DNA of 30,735 bases, taken from NCBI GenBank assembly GCA_937902285.1, contig CALGTB010000228.1, forward strand, positions 1 through 30,735, in the 5' to 3' direction. Below are positions 13,797-21,127 of this stretch, in pieces (position 1 is the stretch's first letter; each line of letters opens with the position of its first letter). The notes below the pieces were generated by a model. The model was not told the origin of the DNA. It made no database searches and worked only from the letters and a program-made list of their open reading frames with translations. The DNA comes from an uncultured Actinomycetes bacterium. Lineage in GTDB: Bacteria; Actinomycetota; Actinomycetes; S36-B12. Made by a program: the position numbers and the translations under genes.

Positions 13797-14684
13797 CGGA
13801 TGAGTCGGCGGCTCACTCGCCGAATAGGCCGTGCACTCGAGCTGGAATGTCGTGTGAACGATCTCGAATCGGTCCTGGACCCGCGATCTGAGCTCGGCGA
13901 GCATCCCCGCGCCGAGGTCACTGCGGAACGGATCGTCGGCGACCTCCACGTGGGCCGACAGCGACGCCATCCCCGACGTGATGACCCACGCGTGCAGGTC
14001 GTGCACGGCGACGACACCGTCGACCTCGAGCAGTGCCGCACGCACCTCGTCGAGGTCGAGATCGCGAGGAGCCGTCTCGAGGAGGACGGACAGTGACGAC
14101 CGCAGGAGGACGAGCGTGCGGGGGATCATGAACAGCGCGATCGCGATGGAGACGAGGGCGTCGATCCGGGTCCAGCCCGTCAGCAGGATGACGATCGCCG
14201 CCACCACCACGCCGACCGACGCCAGCGCGTCGGACATCACCTCGAGGTAGGCGCCCTTCACCGTCAGGCTCTCGCCGGCGCCCTTGCGCAGCAGGACGAG
14301 CCCGATGCCGTTGGCCACCACGCCGTACGACGCCGCGATGATCATGATCGACGGCGTGACCTCGACCGGCGTGAGCCAGCGCTCCACCCCCTGCCACAGG
14401 ATGAACCCCGAGAGGGCCAGCAGCAGGAAGCAGTTGCCGGTCGCCACCAGGATCTCGAGGCGGAACAGGCCGAAGGTGCGCTTGGGCTGGGTCGGCCGAG
14501 CCGCGATGGTGACGGCCAGGAGCGCGGATGCGACCCCCATGACGTCGGCGAAGACGTGGATCGCGTCAGCCAGCAGGGCCAGCGACCCCGACAGCACCGC
14601 CCCCACCAGCTGCACGACCAGGACGGAGATGCCGAGCCCGAGGACGATCGCCAGCTGCTTGCGGCTGCGCATCGCCGCGCTCAT
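13794..14684 (-). CDS. Cation diffusion facilitator (CDF) metal exporter, CzcD-like
   Basis: A 296-residue inner-membrane proton/metal antiporter with six predicted helices and a cytoplasmic C-terminal ferredoxin-like domain (about 205-296, with VHDLHAWVITSG and AHVEV). Helix 2 has the metal site LADAIHVFAD (H43, D47). Helix 5 has YLEVMSDALASVGV, where the first ligand position of the usual HxxxD is Glu148, with D152 retained. Many actinobacterial CDF proteins share this YLEV form, so metal choice (zinc, cobalt or other) is uncertain. There is no His-rich loop between helices 4 and 5. ATG 14684 follows GGCGGGGA; a GTG 18 nt upstream (14702) is an alternative. The hemerythrin gene follows after 34 bp, hinting at a shared link to metal homeostasis. 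Confidence 0.93.
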   Translation of the reverse strand: MSAAMRSRKQLAIVLGLGISVLVVQLVGAVLSGSLALLADAIHVFADVMGVASALLAVTIAARPTQPKRTFGLFRLEILVATGNCFLLLALSGFILWQGVERWLTPVEVTPSIMIIAASYGVVANGIGLVLLRKGAGESLTVKGAYLEVMSDALASVGVVVAAIVILLTGWTRIDALVSIAIALFMIPRTLVLLRSSLSVLLETAPRDLDLDEVRAALLEVDGVVAVHDLHAWVITSGMASLSAHVEVADDPFRSDLGAGMLAELRSRVQDRFEIVHTTFQLECTAYSASEPPTHP

Positions 14685-14762
14685 GCCGTGATCCCCGCCC
14701 ACATCGCACAGGATGGCGCACCTCGACCGTGCAGGCGCCCCTTTGCCGTTCCGGCGCGAGCC

Positions 14763-15626
14763 TCAGGCGTGCTTGAGCCGGGCCTGGCGCGGCACGGCGC
14801 CGAATCGACCCGCATGGAAGTCGCGATAGGCGGCCTCGATCTCCGCCCGCGAGTTCATGACGAACGGACCGCCCATGACGACCGGCTCGCGCAGGGGCTT
14901 TCCGCTGTAGGCCATCACCCGGGTCACGTCTTCGCGTGCCGTCGCACGGACGGCGATGGCCGACTCCCGGGACGGATCCGACCAGGCGATCTGCCCGGCC
15001 ATCACGGCCTTCCCGCCGATCGTCGCCGCACCGTCGAGGACGTAGAGGAAGGCCCGATGGTCCGCCGGCACCGGGTAGTCGAGGGAGGCCCCCGGCTCGA
15101 GGGTGAGGATGGCTCCCTGAATGGGGTGCTGGTTGCGCGCCGGGCCTCCTGTCTCGAGCACGCTTCCGGAGACGACGTCGATGCTCACCCCCGGGCCGTC
15201 CCACCGGGGCCGCTGCTGCGCGCGCAGGTCCTGGTACGCCGTGTCGGTCATCTTCCGGCGCGCCGGAAGGTTGATCCACAACTGCAGGGTGTGCGCATGC
15301 TCGTTGCGGAAGGCGAGCTCGCGGTGGACGATCCCGCGCCCCGCCGTCATCCACTGGATGTCCCCCGGCTGCAGCGCCCCGGCGTTTCCTGCGTTGTCAC
15401 CGTGCTCGAGCACGCCATCCAGGACCGTGGTCACGGTCTCGATGCCGCGGTGCGGATGCCATTCGAACCCCGGCTCGGAGAACCAGTCCTCGGCCAGGGC
15501 CAGGAACGGATCGGTGCGGCGCGGGTCGCTCGGCATGATGATGATCGCCTTGTCGTCGACCTGCGCGTCGGGACCCAGTCGCGCCTTCGTCTCGACGCGG
15601 TCGATGGTCCTGCCGGGTGAGGCCAT
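14763..15626 (-). CDS. Pirin family protein
   Basis: A 287-residue two-domain cupin of the pirin family. The N-terminal cupin has the metal ligands H57 and H59 (EWHPHRGIETVTTVL), H101 and E103 (TAGRGIVHRE). The FLYVLDG stretch and the ending block (MAYSGKPLREPVVMGGPFVMN) are classic for the pirin C-terminal cupin. Bacterial pirins act as quercetinases or as regulatory partners of metabolic enzymes; the exact role here is not visible. The start at ATG 15626 has CAGACT 6 nt upstream and no ribosome binding site, so it may be leaderless. A longer in-frame reading to 15830 overlaps the divergent secreted-protein gene and has no conserved sequence. Confidence 0.94.
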   Translation of the reverse strand: MASPGRTIDRVETKARLGPDAQVDDKAIIIMPSDPRRTDPFLALAEDWFSEPGFEWHPHRGIETVTTVLDGVLEHGDNAGNAGALQPGDIQWMTAGRGIVHRELAFRNEHAHTLQLWINLPARRKMTDTAYQDLRAQQRPRWDGPGVSIDVVSGSVLETGGPARNQHPIQGAILTLEPGASLDYPVPADHRAFLYVLDGAATIGGKAVMAGQIAWSDPSRESAIAVRATAREDVTRVMAYSGKPLREPVVMGGPFVMNSRAEIEAAYRDFHAGRFGAVPRQARLKHA

Positions 15627-15632
15627 GACCGA

Positions 15633-15638
15633 AGTCTG
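15633..15638 (-). promoter_or_regulatory. Possible leaderless -10 (CAGACT) of the pirin gene
   Basis: CAGACT on the minus strand ends exactly 6 nt before ATG 15626. It keeps the conserved A and final T but lacks the first T. Confidence 0.3.
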
Positions 15639-15697
15639 GCAGCCGGCGCGACCTTCGCCCCACGGGTGACCTCGCTGCGGCAGTGGCTCCACCGTGT

Positions 15698-15703
15698 TAG
15701 CGT
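15698..15703 (+). promoter_or_regulatory. Candidate -10 of the small secreted protein gene (TAGCGT)
   Basis: TAGCGT lies 35 nt before ATG 15739. The leader would carry GAGGGG as ribosome binding site. Confidence 0.4.
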
Positions 15704-15738
15704 CCGGGGACCTGCCCGATTCGTCCTGAGGGGTCCCC

Positions 15739-16074
15739 ATGCTGAGCACCGCCATCACCCGAGTCGGCGCCGTCGTCGTCCTGTCAGGAGCGCTGGTGGC
15801 GGGGGCTTCGATCGCCCCGGCGAGCGCCACGCCCGCGGAGGAGGCCGTCTACCTGTCGGCCATGAAGGACGCCTGGGCGGCCCAGGACGAGAGCGTCATG
15901 AAGACCACGTGCAAGGCCTACCGCATCGCACCCGGGGCCCTCGTCAGCGAGTCGCTCAAGGCGGTCATGAAGGACCCGGCCTCGCGCGAGGCCCTGAGCC
16001 GGCCCGCCTGGAAGCGCGTCATCGTCAAGTACCTGGCCTGGGCCTGTTCCGGCCCTGGCACCACCCCGCGCTAG
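15739..16074 (+). CDS. Small secreted protein of unknown function
   Basis: A 111-residue protein with a clear signal peptide: TRV, then a hydrophobic core VGAVVVLSGALVAGAS, and a probable cleavage after APASA near residue 30. The mature part is about 80 residues, mostly helical by appearance, with two cysteines (in KTTCKAYR and AWACSGPG) that could form one disulfide. The pattern PAEEAVYLSAMKDAW is reminiscent of small exported DUF732-like actinobacterial proteins, but I cannot assign a family. ATG 15739 is preceded by GAGGGG at 5 nt and a TAGCGT hexamer. It stands alone, divergent from pirin and convergent with the LytR_C gene (18-bp gap). Confidence 0.75.
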   Translation: MLSTAITRVGAVVVLSGALVAGASIAPASATPAEEAVYLSAMKDAWAAQDESVMKTTCKAYRIAPGALVSESLKAVMKDPASREALSRPAWKRVIVKYLAWACSGPGTTPR

Positions 16075-16092
16075 CCGGGTCGTCGGCGGCGG

Positions 16093-16689
16093 CTAGCCGG
16101 TCCCCGCAGCGCCCGACTCGCAGCCGATGCCCGACGCCGACGGCGTCGGCACGGCCATGGCGGCCGCCACCTCGTCGACGGGCGCGAGCTCGGTGAACGC
16201 GTCGCCCATGGCCAGGTCGACCGACCTGCCCTTGCGTCCGTCATTGACGAGCTCCGCGTCGGGCACCTGGAACAGCAGCACCTGGGCAGCCGCCTCGCCC
16301 TTCGTCCCGTAGCGGATCTGGGCGACGCCGGCGATCTTCTTGTCACGGGGGTCGTTGGCGACCTTCACGACCTTGAAGTCCCGGGCACCGAGCTCCTTGG
16401 CCGTCTTGCCCGCCAGCCCCGCGGTCGCCGTCGCGTTGTAGACGTTCACCCGCACCTTGCTCGGCAGGGGAAGGGACTCCGCCGGCGTCACCATGGTCGT
16501 CACGCAGGGCGACGGCTGGCTGCTGGCCTCGTCGGCCACCGGCTCGGACGAGTCGCCGCGCACCAGCGTGAGGATCGCGAACACCACGCCGGCGACCACC
16601 AGGACCGCAACGCCGGCGAGCACGGCGATGAGCCACGGCGGGCGCGTCTGCTTCTGCCGGCGGATGGGGCTCTCCCGCATCGACGTCAT
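16093..16689 (-). CDS. LytR_C domain envelope protein (Cei-like)
   Basis: A 198-residue type II membrane protein with a short basic cytoplasmic N terminus (RRQKQTR), one membrane helix (about residues 19-41), a linker, and a C-terminal LytR_C domain (about 75-180). The domain shows VRVNVYNATATAGLAGKTA, the typical RGFKVV-like DFKVVKVANDP, and IRYGTKGEAAAQVLL. Two cysteines (PSPCVTT and GIGCESG) flank the domain and could form a disulfide, as in the mycobacterial envelope integrity protein Cei. The domain also occurs at the end of LytR-CpsA-Psr cell-wall ligases, but the catalytic LCP domain is absent. ATG 16689 follows GGGAGG and overlaps the tadA stop codon (ATGA), so translation is probably coupled to tadA. 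Confidence 0.85.
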   Translation of the reverse strand: MTSMRESPIRRQKQTRPPWLIAVLAGVAVLVVAGVVFAILTLVRGDSSEPVADEASSQPSPCVTTMVTPAESLPLPSKVRVNVYNATATAGLAGKTAKELGARDFKVVKVANDPRDKKIAGVAQIRYGTKGEAAAQVLLFQVPDAELVNDGRKGRSVDLAMGDAFTELAPVDEVAAAMAVPTPSASGIGCESGAAGTG

Positions 16690-17168
16690 CGCACCTCCCT
16701 CACCGGGCGCTGGGCCACCATGAACTCCCGCACCATCGCACCACACTCATCCGCCAGGAGGCCGCCCATCACCTCGGTTCGGTGATGGAGTCGCCTGTCG
16801 CGCACGAGATCCCAGCGCGAGCCGGCCGCGCCGTACTCATCGTTCCATGCCCCGAAGACCAGTCGTGGGATGCGCGCCATCACCACGGCTCCCGCGCACA
16901 TCGGGCAGGGCTCCAGCGTGACCACCAGGGTGCAGTCGTCGAGCCGCCACCGCTGCAGGACCGCCGCCGCCTCACGCAGGGCCAGCACCTCGGCGTGGGC
17001 CGTGGGATCGACGGACCGCTCACGCTGGTTGTGGGCCCTGGCAACGACCGACCCCGACGAGTCCAGCACGACAGCGCCGACCGGGATCTCGCCGTCCTGC
17101 GCAGCCAGTGCCGCCTCGGCGAGTGCGATCCGCATTGCCGCCTCGTCGTGCGGCGACGGCGCGATCAT
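16686..17168 (-). CDS. tadA: tRNA-specific adenosine deaminase
   Basis: A 160-residue zinc enzyme that converts adenosine to inosine at the wobble position 34 of tRNA-Arg(ACG). The catalytic motif TAHAEVLALREAA supplies H58 and the proton-shuttle E60. EPCPMCAGA supplies the zinc ligands C88 and C91. GEIPVGAVVLD and the end VMGGLLADECGAMVREF are also typical. Its ATG (17168) overlaps the stop codon of the upstream gene (ATGA), and its own stop overlaps the start of the LytR_C gene in the same way. The three genes therefore form a tightly coupled operon read from about 17656. Confidence 0.96.
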   Translation of the reverse strand: MIAPSPHDEAAMRIALAEAALAAQDGEIPVGAVVLDSSGSVVARAHNQRERSVDPTAHAEVLALREAAAVLQRWRLDDCTLVVTLEPCPMCAGAVVMARIPRLVFGAWNDEYGAAGSRWDLVRDRRLHHRTEVMGGLLADECGAMVREFMVAQRPVREVR

Positions 17169-17656
17169 CGGGTGCGGAGCGCGGCCGTCAGCTCCCTGGC
17201 GAAGCCGAGCCGCTTGGCGATGGCCCGCACCTGCTCGTCCGGGTACATCTCCTCGTCCTGGCAGATCATCACGAGCTCGGCGCCGTCGAGGCCGAAGTCC
17301 GCACACAGTGAGACGTCGCCCGCCGCCTCGAACTCCTCGACATCCGCCTCGTCCCACTCGAGCCCGATGAGCTCGGCGGCCTCCCGGGCCAGCGACCAGT
17401 CGAGCAGGGCGATGGCGTCGCTGATCATCAGGCGCACGCCGTCGCGAACGGTGTGGGCGAGCACGAAGAACTCATCCGCGATGCAGACGATGCCGAAGAC
17501 CCCGCCCTCGCCGGGCAGCTGGCGCAGCGATGCCACGAAGCCATCGGCCGTCACGACTGCGCGTGCGGGCAGCGACACGACCGTCCACTGCCCCTCCTCG
17601 CGGTAGGCCGCGACGGCGAAGTCGATGTTCTCGGCGGATACCTCCTCGGCGCTCAC
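17165..17656 (-). CDS. tRNA adenosine deaminase-associated protein (TIGR03941-like)
   Basis: A 163-residue acidic protein found in actinobacteria directly before tadA and named after that association. Landmarks are IDFAVAAYREEGQWTV, the VFGIVCIADEFFVLAH core, DAIALLDWSLAREAAELIGL and the ending KRLGFARELTAALRTR. No catalytic motif is visible; a partner or regulator of TadA is a reasonable but untested idea. The start is GTG 17656, with another in-frame GTG at 17638. CACCAT lies 6 nt before GTG 17656 and there is no ribosome binding site, so the transcript may be leaderless. Its stop codon overlaps tadA by 4 nt. It is divergent from upp across only 58 bp. Confidence 0.88.
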   Translation of the reverse strand: MSAEEVSAENIDFAVAAYREEGQWTVVSLPARAVVTADGFVASLRQLPGEGGVFGIVCIADEFFVLAHTVRDGVRLMISDAIALLDWSLAREAAELIGLEWDEADVEEFEAAGDVSLCADFGLDGAELVMICQDEEMYPDEQVRAIAKRLGFARELTAALRTR

Positions 17657-17662
17657 GTGTAG

Positions 17663-17668
17663 ATGGTG
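17663..17668 (-). promoter_or_regulatory. Possible leaderless -10 (CACCAT) of the deaminase-associated gene
   Basis: CACCAT on the minus strand ends exactly 6 nt before GTG 17656. Only the A and final T match the consensus, so the support is mainly its spacing. Confidence 0.25.
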
Positions 17669-17701
17669 GCACGCGGAGCGCCGTCACGCGCACCAGACCA
17701 C

Positions 17702-17707
17702 TACTCT
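17702..17707 (+). promoter_or_regulatory. Leaderless-type -10 (TACTCT) of upp
   Basis: TACTCT ends 7 nt before ATG 17715 and no Shine-Dalgarno lies between, so the mRNA should begin at or next to the start codon. Confidence 0.5.
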
Positions 17708-17714
17708 CGGCAGC

Positions 17715-18353
17715 ATGCGCACCCTGGTCATCGACCATCCACTGGTCGCCCACAAGCTCACCCGACTCCGTCGCGAGGAGACTTCCTCGGCCACGTTCCG
17801 GCTGCTGGCCGAGGAACTGGTCACGCTCCTGGCGTACGAGGCGACCGACTCGCTCCGCGTGCAGCCGGTGACCATCACGACACCGGTCGCCGAGACCACG
17901 GGTGTCGAGATGGCCGATCCCCGGCCCATCGTCGTGCCCATCCTGCGCGCGGGGCTCGGCATGCTCAACGGGATGATGAAGCTCATGCCCACCGCGGAGG
18001 TCGGGTTCCTCGGCATGGTCCGCGACGAGACCTCGCTCCTGGCGACCACGTACGCCGACCGGCTCCCCCACGACCTGCACGACCGCCAGGTGTTCGTGCT
18101 CGATCCGATGCTCGCCACCGGCGGCACGCTCGTGGCAGCCATCTCGCTGCTGCTCGACCGGGGGGCACGCGACGTCACCGCCATCTGCCTCCTCGCCGCG
18201 CCCGAGGGGCTGCGGCACATGGAGGAGGCGTTCGCCGGACGCGACGTCGAGGTCACCGTCGTGACGGCCGCGCTCGACGAGCGGCTCAACGAGAAGGGGT
18301 ACATCGTGCCCGGCCTCGGCGACGCGGGCGATCGCCTCTACGGCGTGGTCTGA
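17715..18353 (+). CDS. upp: Uracil phosphoribosyltransferase
   Basis: A 212-residue cytoplasmic enzyme that makes UMP from uracil and PRPP in pyrimidine salvage. Motifs are PIVVPILRAGLGMLNGM (about 75-91), the PRPP-binding loop VFVLDPMLATGGTL (about 130-143), and the uracil-binding end YIVPGLGDAGDRLYG. Length is normal for the family. The start ATG 17715 fits the conserved N terminus (MRTLVIDHPLVAHKLTRLR) and has TACTCT 7 nt upstream. The S66 peptidase gene begins 4 nt after its stop and is probably co-transcribed. Confidence 0.97.
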   Translation: MRTLVIDHPLVAHKLTRLRREETSSATFRLLAEELVTLLAYEATDSLRVQPVTITTPVAETTGVEMADPRPIVVPILRAGLGMLNGMMKLMPTAEVGFLGMVRDETSLLATTYADRLPHDLHDRQVFVLDPMLATGGTLVAAISLLLDRGARDVTAICLLAAPEGLRHMEEAFAGRDVEVTVVTAALDERLNEKGYIVPGLGDAGDRLYGVV

Positions 18354-18356
18354 CCC

Positions 18357-19406
18357 TTGGCACGTCCGACCCTCACCGTCCCGCCCAAGTGCCGGCCGGG
18401 CGACAGGGTCGCCGTGGTGTCCCCGTCATGGGCCGGTCCCGGTGCCTTCCCAGCCGTCCACGAGGCCGGCATGCGCGTCCTGCGCGACGACCTCGGGCTG
18501 GAGCCCGTCGAGTTCGCCACCACGCGACTGCTCGATGCCAGCCCGCAGGCGCGGGCCGCCGACCTGATGGAGGCTTTCGCCGATCCGTCGATCAGCGCCG
18601 TGCTGGCGACCATCGGGGGCGATGACCAGCTCACCGTCCTTCCCTACCTGGATCCCGACGTCGTCGCCTCGCACCCGACGGCGTTCTTCGGATACAGCGA
18701 CAACACCAACCTGCTCAACTGGCTGTGGAACCTGGGGATCGTCGGCTACCACGGCGGATCGACGATGGTCCATCTCGCGCGGTCCGGTGGGGTCAGCGCG
18801 GTCTCGCTGGGCTCGCTGCGCCGGGCGCTCTTCGACACCGGTGAAGCGGTTCTCGCACCCGTGGCCGAGTTCACCGACGCCTACGGCGAGTGGAGCGACC
18901 CGGACGTCCTCACCCGGCAGCTGGCCATGTCCCCCGAGCCCGGCTGGGCCTGGCACAACGCCGACACCGTGGTCACAGGTCCGTCGTGGGGCGGGAACCT
19001 CGAGATCCTGCACTGGAACCTCGCGGCAGGTCGGTGGATCAGGCCGGTCGACGACTACGCCGGCTGCGTCCTGCTGCTGGAGACCTCGGAGGAGATGCCC
19101 TCGGCCGAGGAGGTGTTCCGAATGATGCGCAATGCCGGCGAGCGAGGGCTACTCGAGCAGTTCCCGGCGATCGTCGTCGCCAAGCCCAAGGCGTGGAACC
19201 ACGAGCGCGACGAGCCGGAGGAGGAGCGCGCCGCCTTCCGGGCTGCGCAGCAGGAGGCCATCCTCAGGGCGGCCGAACGCTACTGCCCGGCCACGATGAT
19301 CGTGTTCGGGGCCGACTTCGGGCACACCGACCCGCAGTACGTCCTGCCGTACGGCGGGCGCTTCACCGTCGACGGACCGGCCCGGCGCATCACGTACGCC
19401 CTCTGA
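18357..19406 (+). CDS. LD-carboxypeptidase / MccF-like S66 peptidase
   Basis: A 349-residue serine peptidase of family S66. These enzymes trim the L,D-bond of muropeptides in cell-wall recycling (LdcA) or cleave peptide antibiotics such as microcin C (MccF). The catalytic residues are visible: S114 in FFGYSDNTNLL, E242 in LLLETSEEMPS and H323 in FGADFGHTDPQ. GDRVAVVSPSWAGP at the start and TIGGDDQLTVLPYLD are also typical. The gene follows upp after 3 nt and must start at TTG 18357, since the conserved N terminus (RPGDRVAV) begins about 13 residues in and no ATG or GTG lies before it. Weak initiation coupled to upp is likely. The long insertion with AFRAAQQEAILRAAERY places it nearer MccF than E. 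coli LdcA. The substrate is unknown. Confidence 0.92.
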   Translation: MARPTLTVPPKCRPGDRVAVVSPSWAGPGAFPAVHEAGMRVLRDDLGLEPVEFATTRLLDASPQARAADLMEAFADPSISAVLATIGGDDQLTVLPYLDPDVVASHPTAFFGYSDNTNLLNWLWNLGIVGYHGGSTMVHLARSGGVSAVSLGSLRRALFDTGEAVLAPVAEFTDAYGEWSDPDVLTRQLAMSPEPGWAWHNADTVVTGPSWGGNLEILHWNLAAGRWIRPVDDYAGCVLLLETSEEMPSAEEVFRMMRNAGERGLLEQFPAIVVAKPKAWNHERDEPEEERAAFRAAQQEAILRAAERYCPATMIVFGADFGHTDPQYVLPYGGRFTVDGPARRITYAL

Positions 19407-19428
19407 TCGCCCCGAGTGCTGCAGGTGG

Positions 19429-20802
19429 CTAGACGGCCTTGAGGGCAGCGACGACCTTCGTCAGCGAGTCCTTGGCGTCGCCGAACAGCAGCATCGTCTT
19501 GGGGTCGTAGAGGATCTCGTTCTCGATCCCGGCGAAGCCCGGGCGCATCGACCGCTTGAGGAAGACCACCTGCTGCGCCTGGTCGACGTTCAGGATCGGC
19601 ATGCCGTAGATCGGCGCGGACTTGTCCGTGCGGGCAGCCGGGTTGACGACGTCGTTGGCGCCCACGACGAGGACGACGTCGGTCGAGGAGAACTCCGGGT
19701 TGATCTCGTCCATCTCCTTGAGCTGCTCGTAGGGCACGCTCGCCTCGGCAAGCAGCACGTTCATGTGCCCGGGCATGCGGCCGGCCACGGGGTGGATCGC
19801 GTAGTCGACCTCCACCCCCCGCTCCGCCAGCATGTCGGCCAGCTCGCGCAGCACGTTCTGCGCCTGCGCGACCGCCAGGCCGTAGCCGGGCACGAGGATC
19901 ACCTTGCTCGCGAACCCGAGCATGATCGCCACGTCGTTCGCCGAGCCCGACCGGACCGGACGATCGCTGCCGCTGCCGCCGCCGCCCGCCGTGGTGCCCG
20001 AGAAGGCGCCGAACAGGGTCGACGTGATGGGCCGCCCCATCGCCTTGGCCATCTCGCGCGTCAGCAGCGTGCCGGACGCTCCGACCAGGGTGCCCGCGAT
20101 GATGAGCAGGACGTTGCCGAGGACGTAGCCGGAGGCCGCCACCGAGAGCCCCGTGAAGGCGTTCAGCAGCGAGATGACGATCGGGACGTCGGCACCGCCG
20201 ACCGGCAGCACGAACAGCACGCCGAAGACCAGTGCCAGGACGAGCAGCGCGACGAGCAGCCAGGTCTGCGGCGCGACGACCAGCCAGATCGCCCCTCCGA
20301 TGGTCGCCACGGCCACGAGGATCGTGACGTACTTGCCTGCCGGCACGATCACGGGTCGGGTGGTCATGACCTCCTGGAGCTTGAGGAAGGTCACGATGGA
20401 GCCGCTGAACGACACCGAGCCGACGACGACGGTGAAGACGGTGGCGGTGAGGGCCAGCGTGTCCTCCCCGCCCACCTCGAGGTACTCGATGACGGAGATG
20501 AGGGCCGCCGCACCGCCGCCCACGCCGTTGAAGAGCGCCACGAGCTGCGGCATCTGGGTCATCTTCACCCGGCGGGCCGAGACCGCGCCGATGGCGCTGC
20601 CCACGGCGATCGCCGCGATGATCAGCGCGAGGTTGTTCAGCGGAATCCCGCTGAGGAACAGCACGACGGTGCCGATGACGGCACCCAGCGCGCCGAGGAG
20701 GTTGCCATTGCGCGCGGTTCGCGGCGACGACAGTCCCTTGAGGGCCAGGATGAACAGCACCGACGCGACGAGGTAGCCGATCTGGGTCCAGGTGCCGTTC
20801 AT
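19429..20802 (-). CDS. pntB: Proton-translocating NAD(P) transhydrogenase, beta subunit
   Basis: A 457-residue membrane protein of normal length for PntB. Nine or so N-terminal helices (about residues 5-270) make the proton channel together with the small alpha subunit. The soluble NADP(H)-binding domain III (about 280-457) shows VPGYGLAVAQAQN, the HPVAGRMPGHMNVLLAEA block, EINPEFSSTDVVLVVGANDVVNP and a C-terminal FGDAKDSLTK. The enzyme uses the proton gradient to reduce NADP+ with NADH and supplies NADPH for biosynthesis. The ATG overlaps the stop codon of the preceding subunit gene (ATGA), so the subunits are translationally coupled. It is convergent with the S66 gene (22-bp gap). Confidence 0.97.
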   Translation of the reverse strand: MNGTWTQIGYLVASVLFILALKGLSSPRTARNGNLLGALGAVIGTVVLFLSGIPLNNLALIIAAIAVGSAIGAVSARRVKMTQMPQLVALFNGVGGGAAALISVIEYLEVGGEDTLALTATVFTVVVGSVSFSGSIVTFLKLQEVMTTRPVIVPAGKYVTILVAVATIGGAIWLVVAPQTWLLVALLVLALVFGVLFVLPVGGADVPIVISLLNAFTGLSVAASGYVLGNVLLIIAGTLVGASGTLLTREMAKAMGRPITSTLFGAFSGTTAGGGGSGSDRPVRSGSANDVAIMLGFASKVILVPGYGLAVAQAQNVLRELADMLAERGVEVDYAIHPVAGRMPGHMNVLLAEASVPYEQLKEMDEINPEFSSTDVVLVVGANDVVNPAARTDKSAPIYGMPILNVDQAQQVVFLKRSMRPGFAGIENEILYDPKTMLLFGDAKDSLTKVVAALKAV

Positions 20803-21125
20803 GCGTCACTGCCGCTCTCGCGGGCCGGTGCCGGCTTGGTCTTCGGCTTGAACATCTCGAGCATCCGGTCGGTGACCACGAAGCCGCCCACCAGGTTGAT
20901 GGCGCCGAGCAGGATCGCCAGCAGCCCCAGGCTGATCTCCAGGGCTCCGTCAGCGGCGCCGGTCACGATGATGCCGCCCAGCAGCACGATGCCGTGAATG
21001 GCGTTCGCGCCCGACATCAGCGGCGTGTGCAGGACCGTCGAGACCTTGGAGACGACCTCGAACCCGACGAAGATGCTCAGGACGAAGATGGCCAGCAAGG
21101 CGACGTTGGCGTCCATGCCCTCCAT
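20799..21125 (-). CDS. NAD(P) transhydrogenase, alpha subunit part 2 (membrane part)
   Basis: A 108-residue protein with three to four hydrophobic segments: VALLAIFVLSIFVGFEVVSK, the HTPLMSGANAIHGIVLLGGI stretch, and LLAILLGAINLVGGFVVTDRML. This is the membrane domain that in E. coli is fused to the end of PntA but here, as in many actinobacteria and Rhodospirillum, is a separate gene (pntA2/pntAB). It ends in a charged tail rich in Lys, Pro and Glu. ATG 21125 is preferred because GGGAGG lies 9 nt upstream. A GTG at 21131 overlaps the previous stop codon (GTGA) but is only 3 nt from that ribosome binding site. Both options keep the membrane part intact. Confidence 0.95.
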   Translation of the reverse strand: MEGMDANVALLAIFVLSIFVGFEVVSKVSTVLHTPLMSGANAIHGIVLLGGIIVTGAADGALEISLGLLAILLGAINLVGGFVVTDRMLEMFKPKTKPAPARESGSDA

Positions 21126-21127
21126 GG

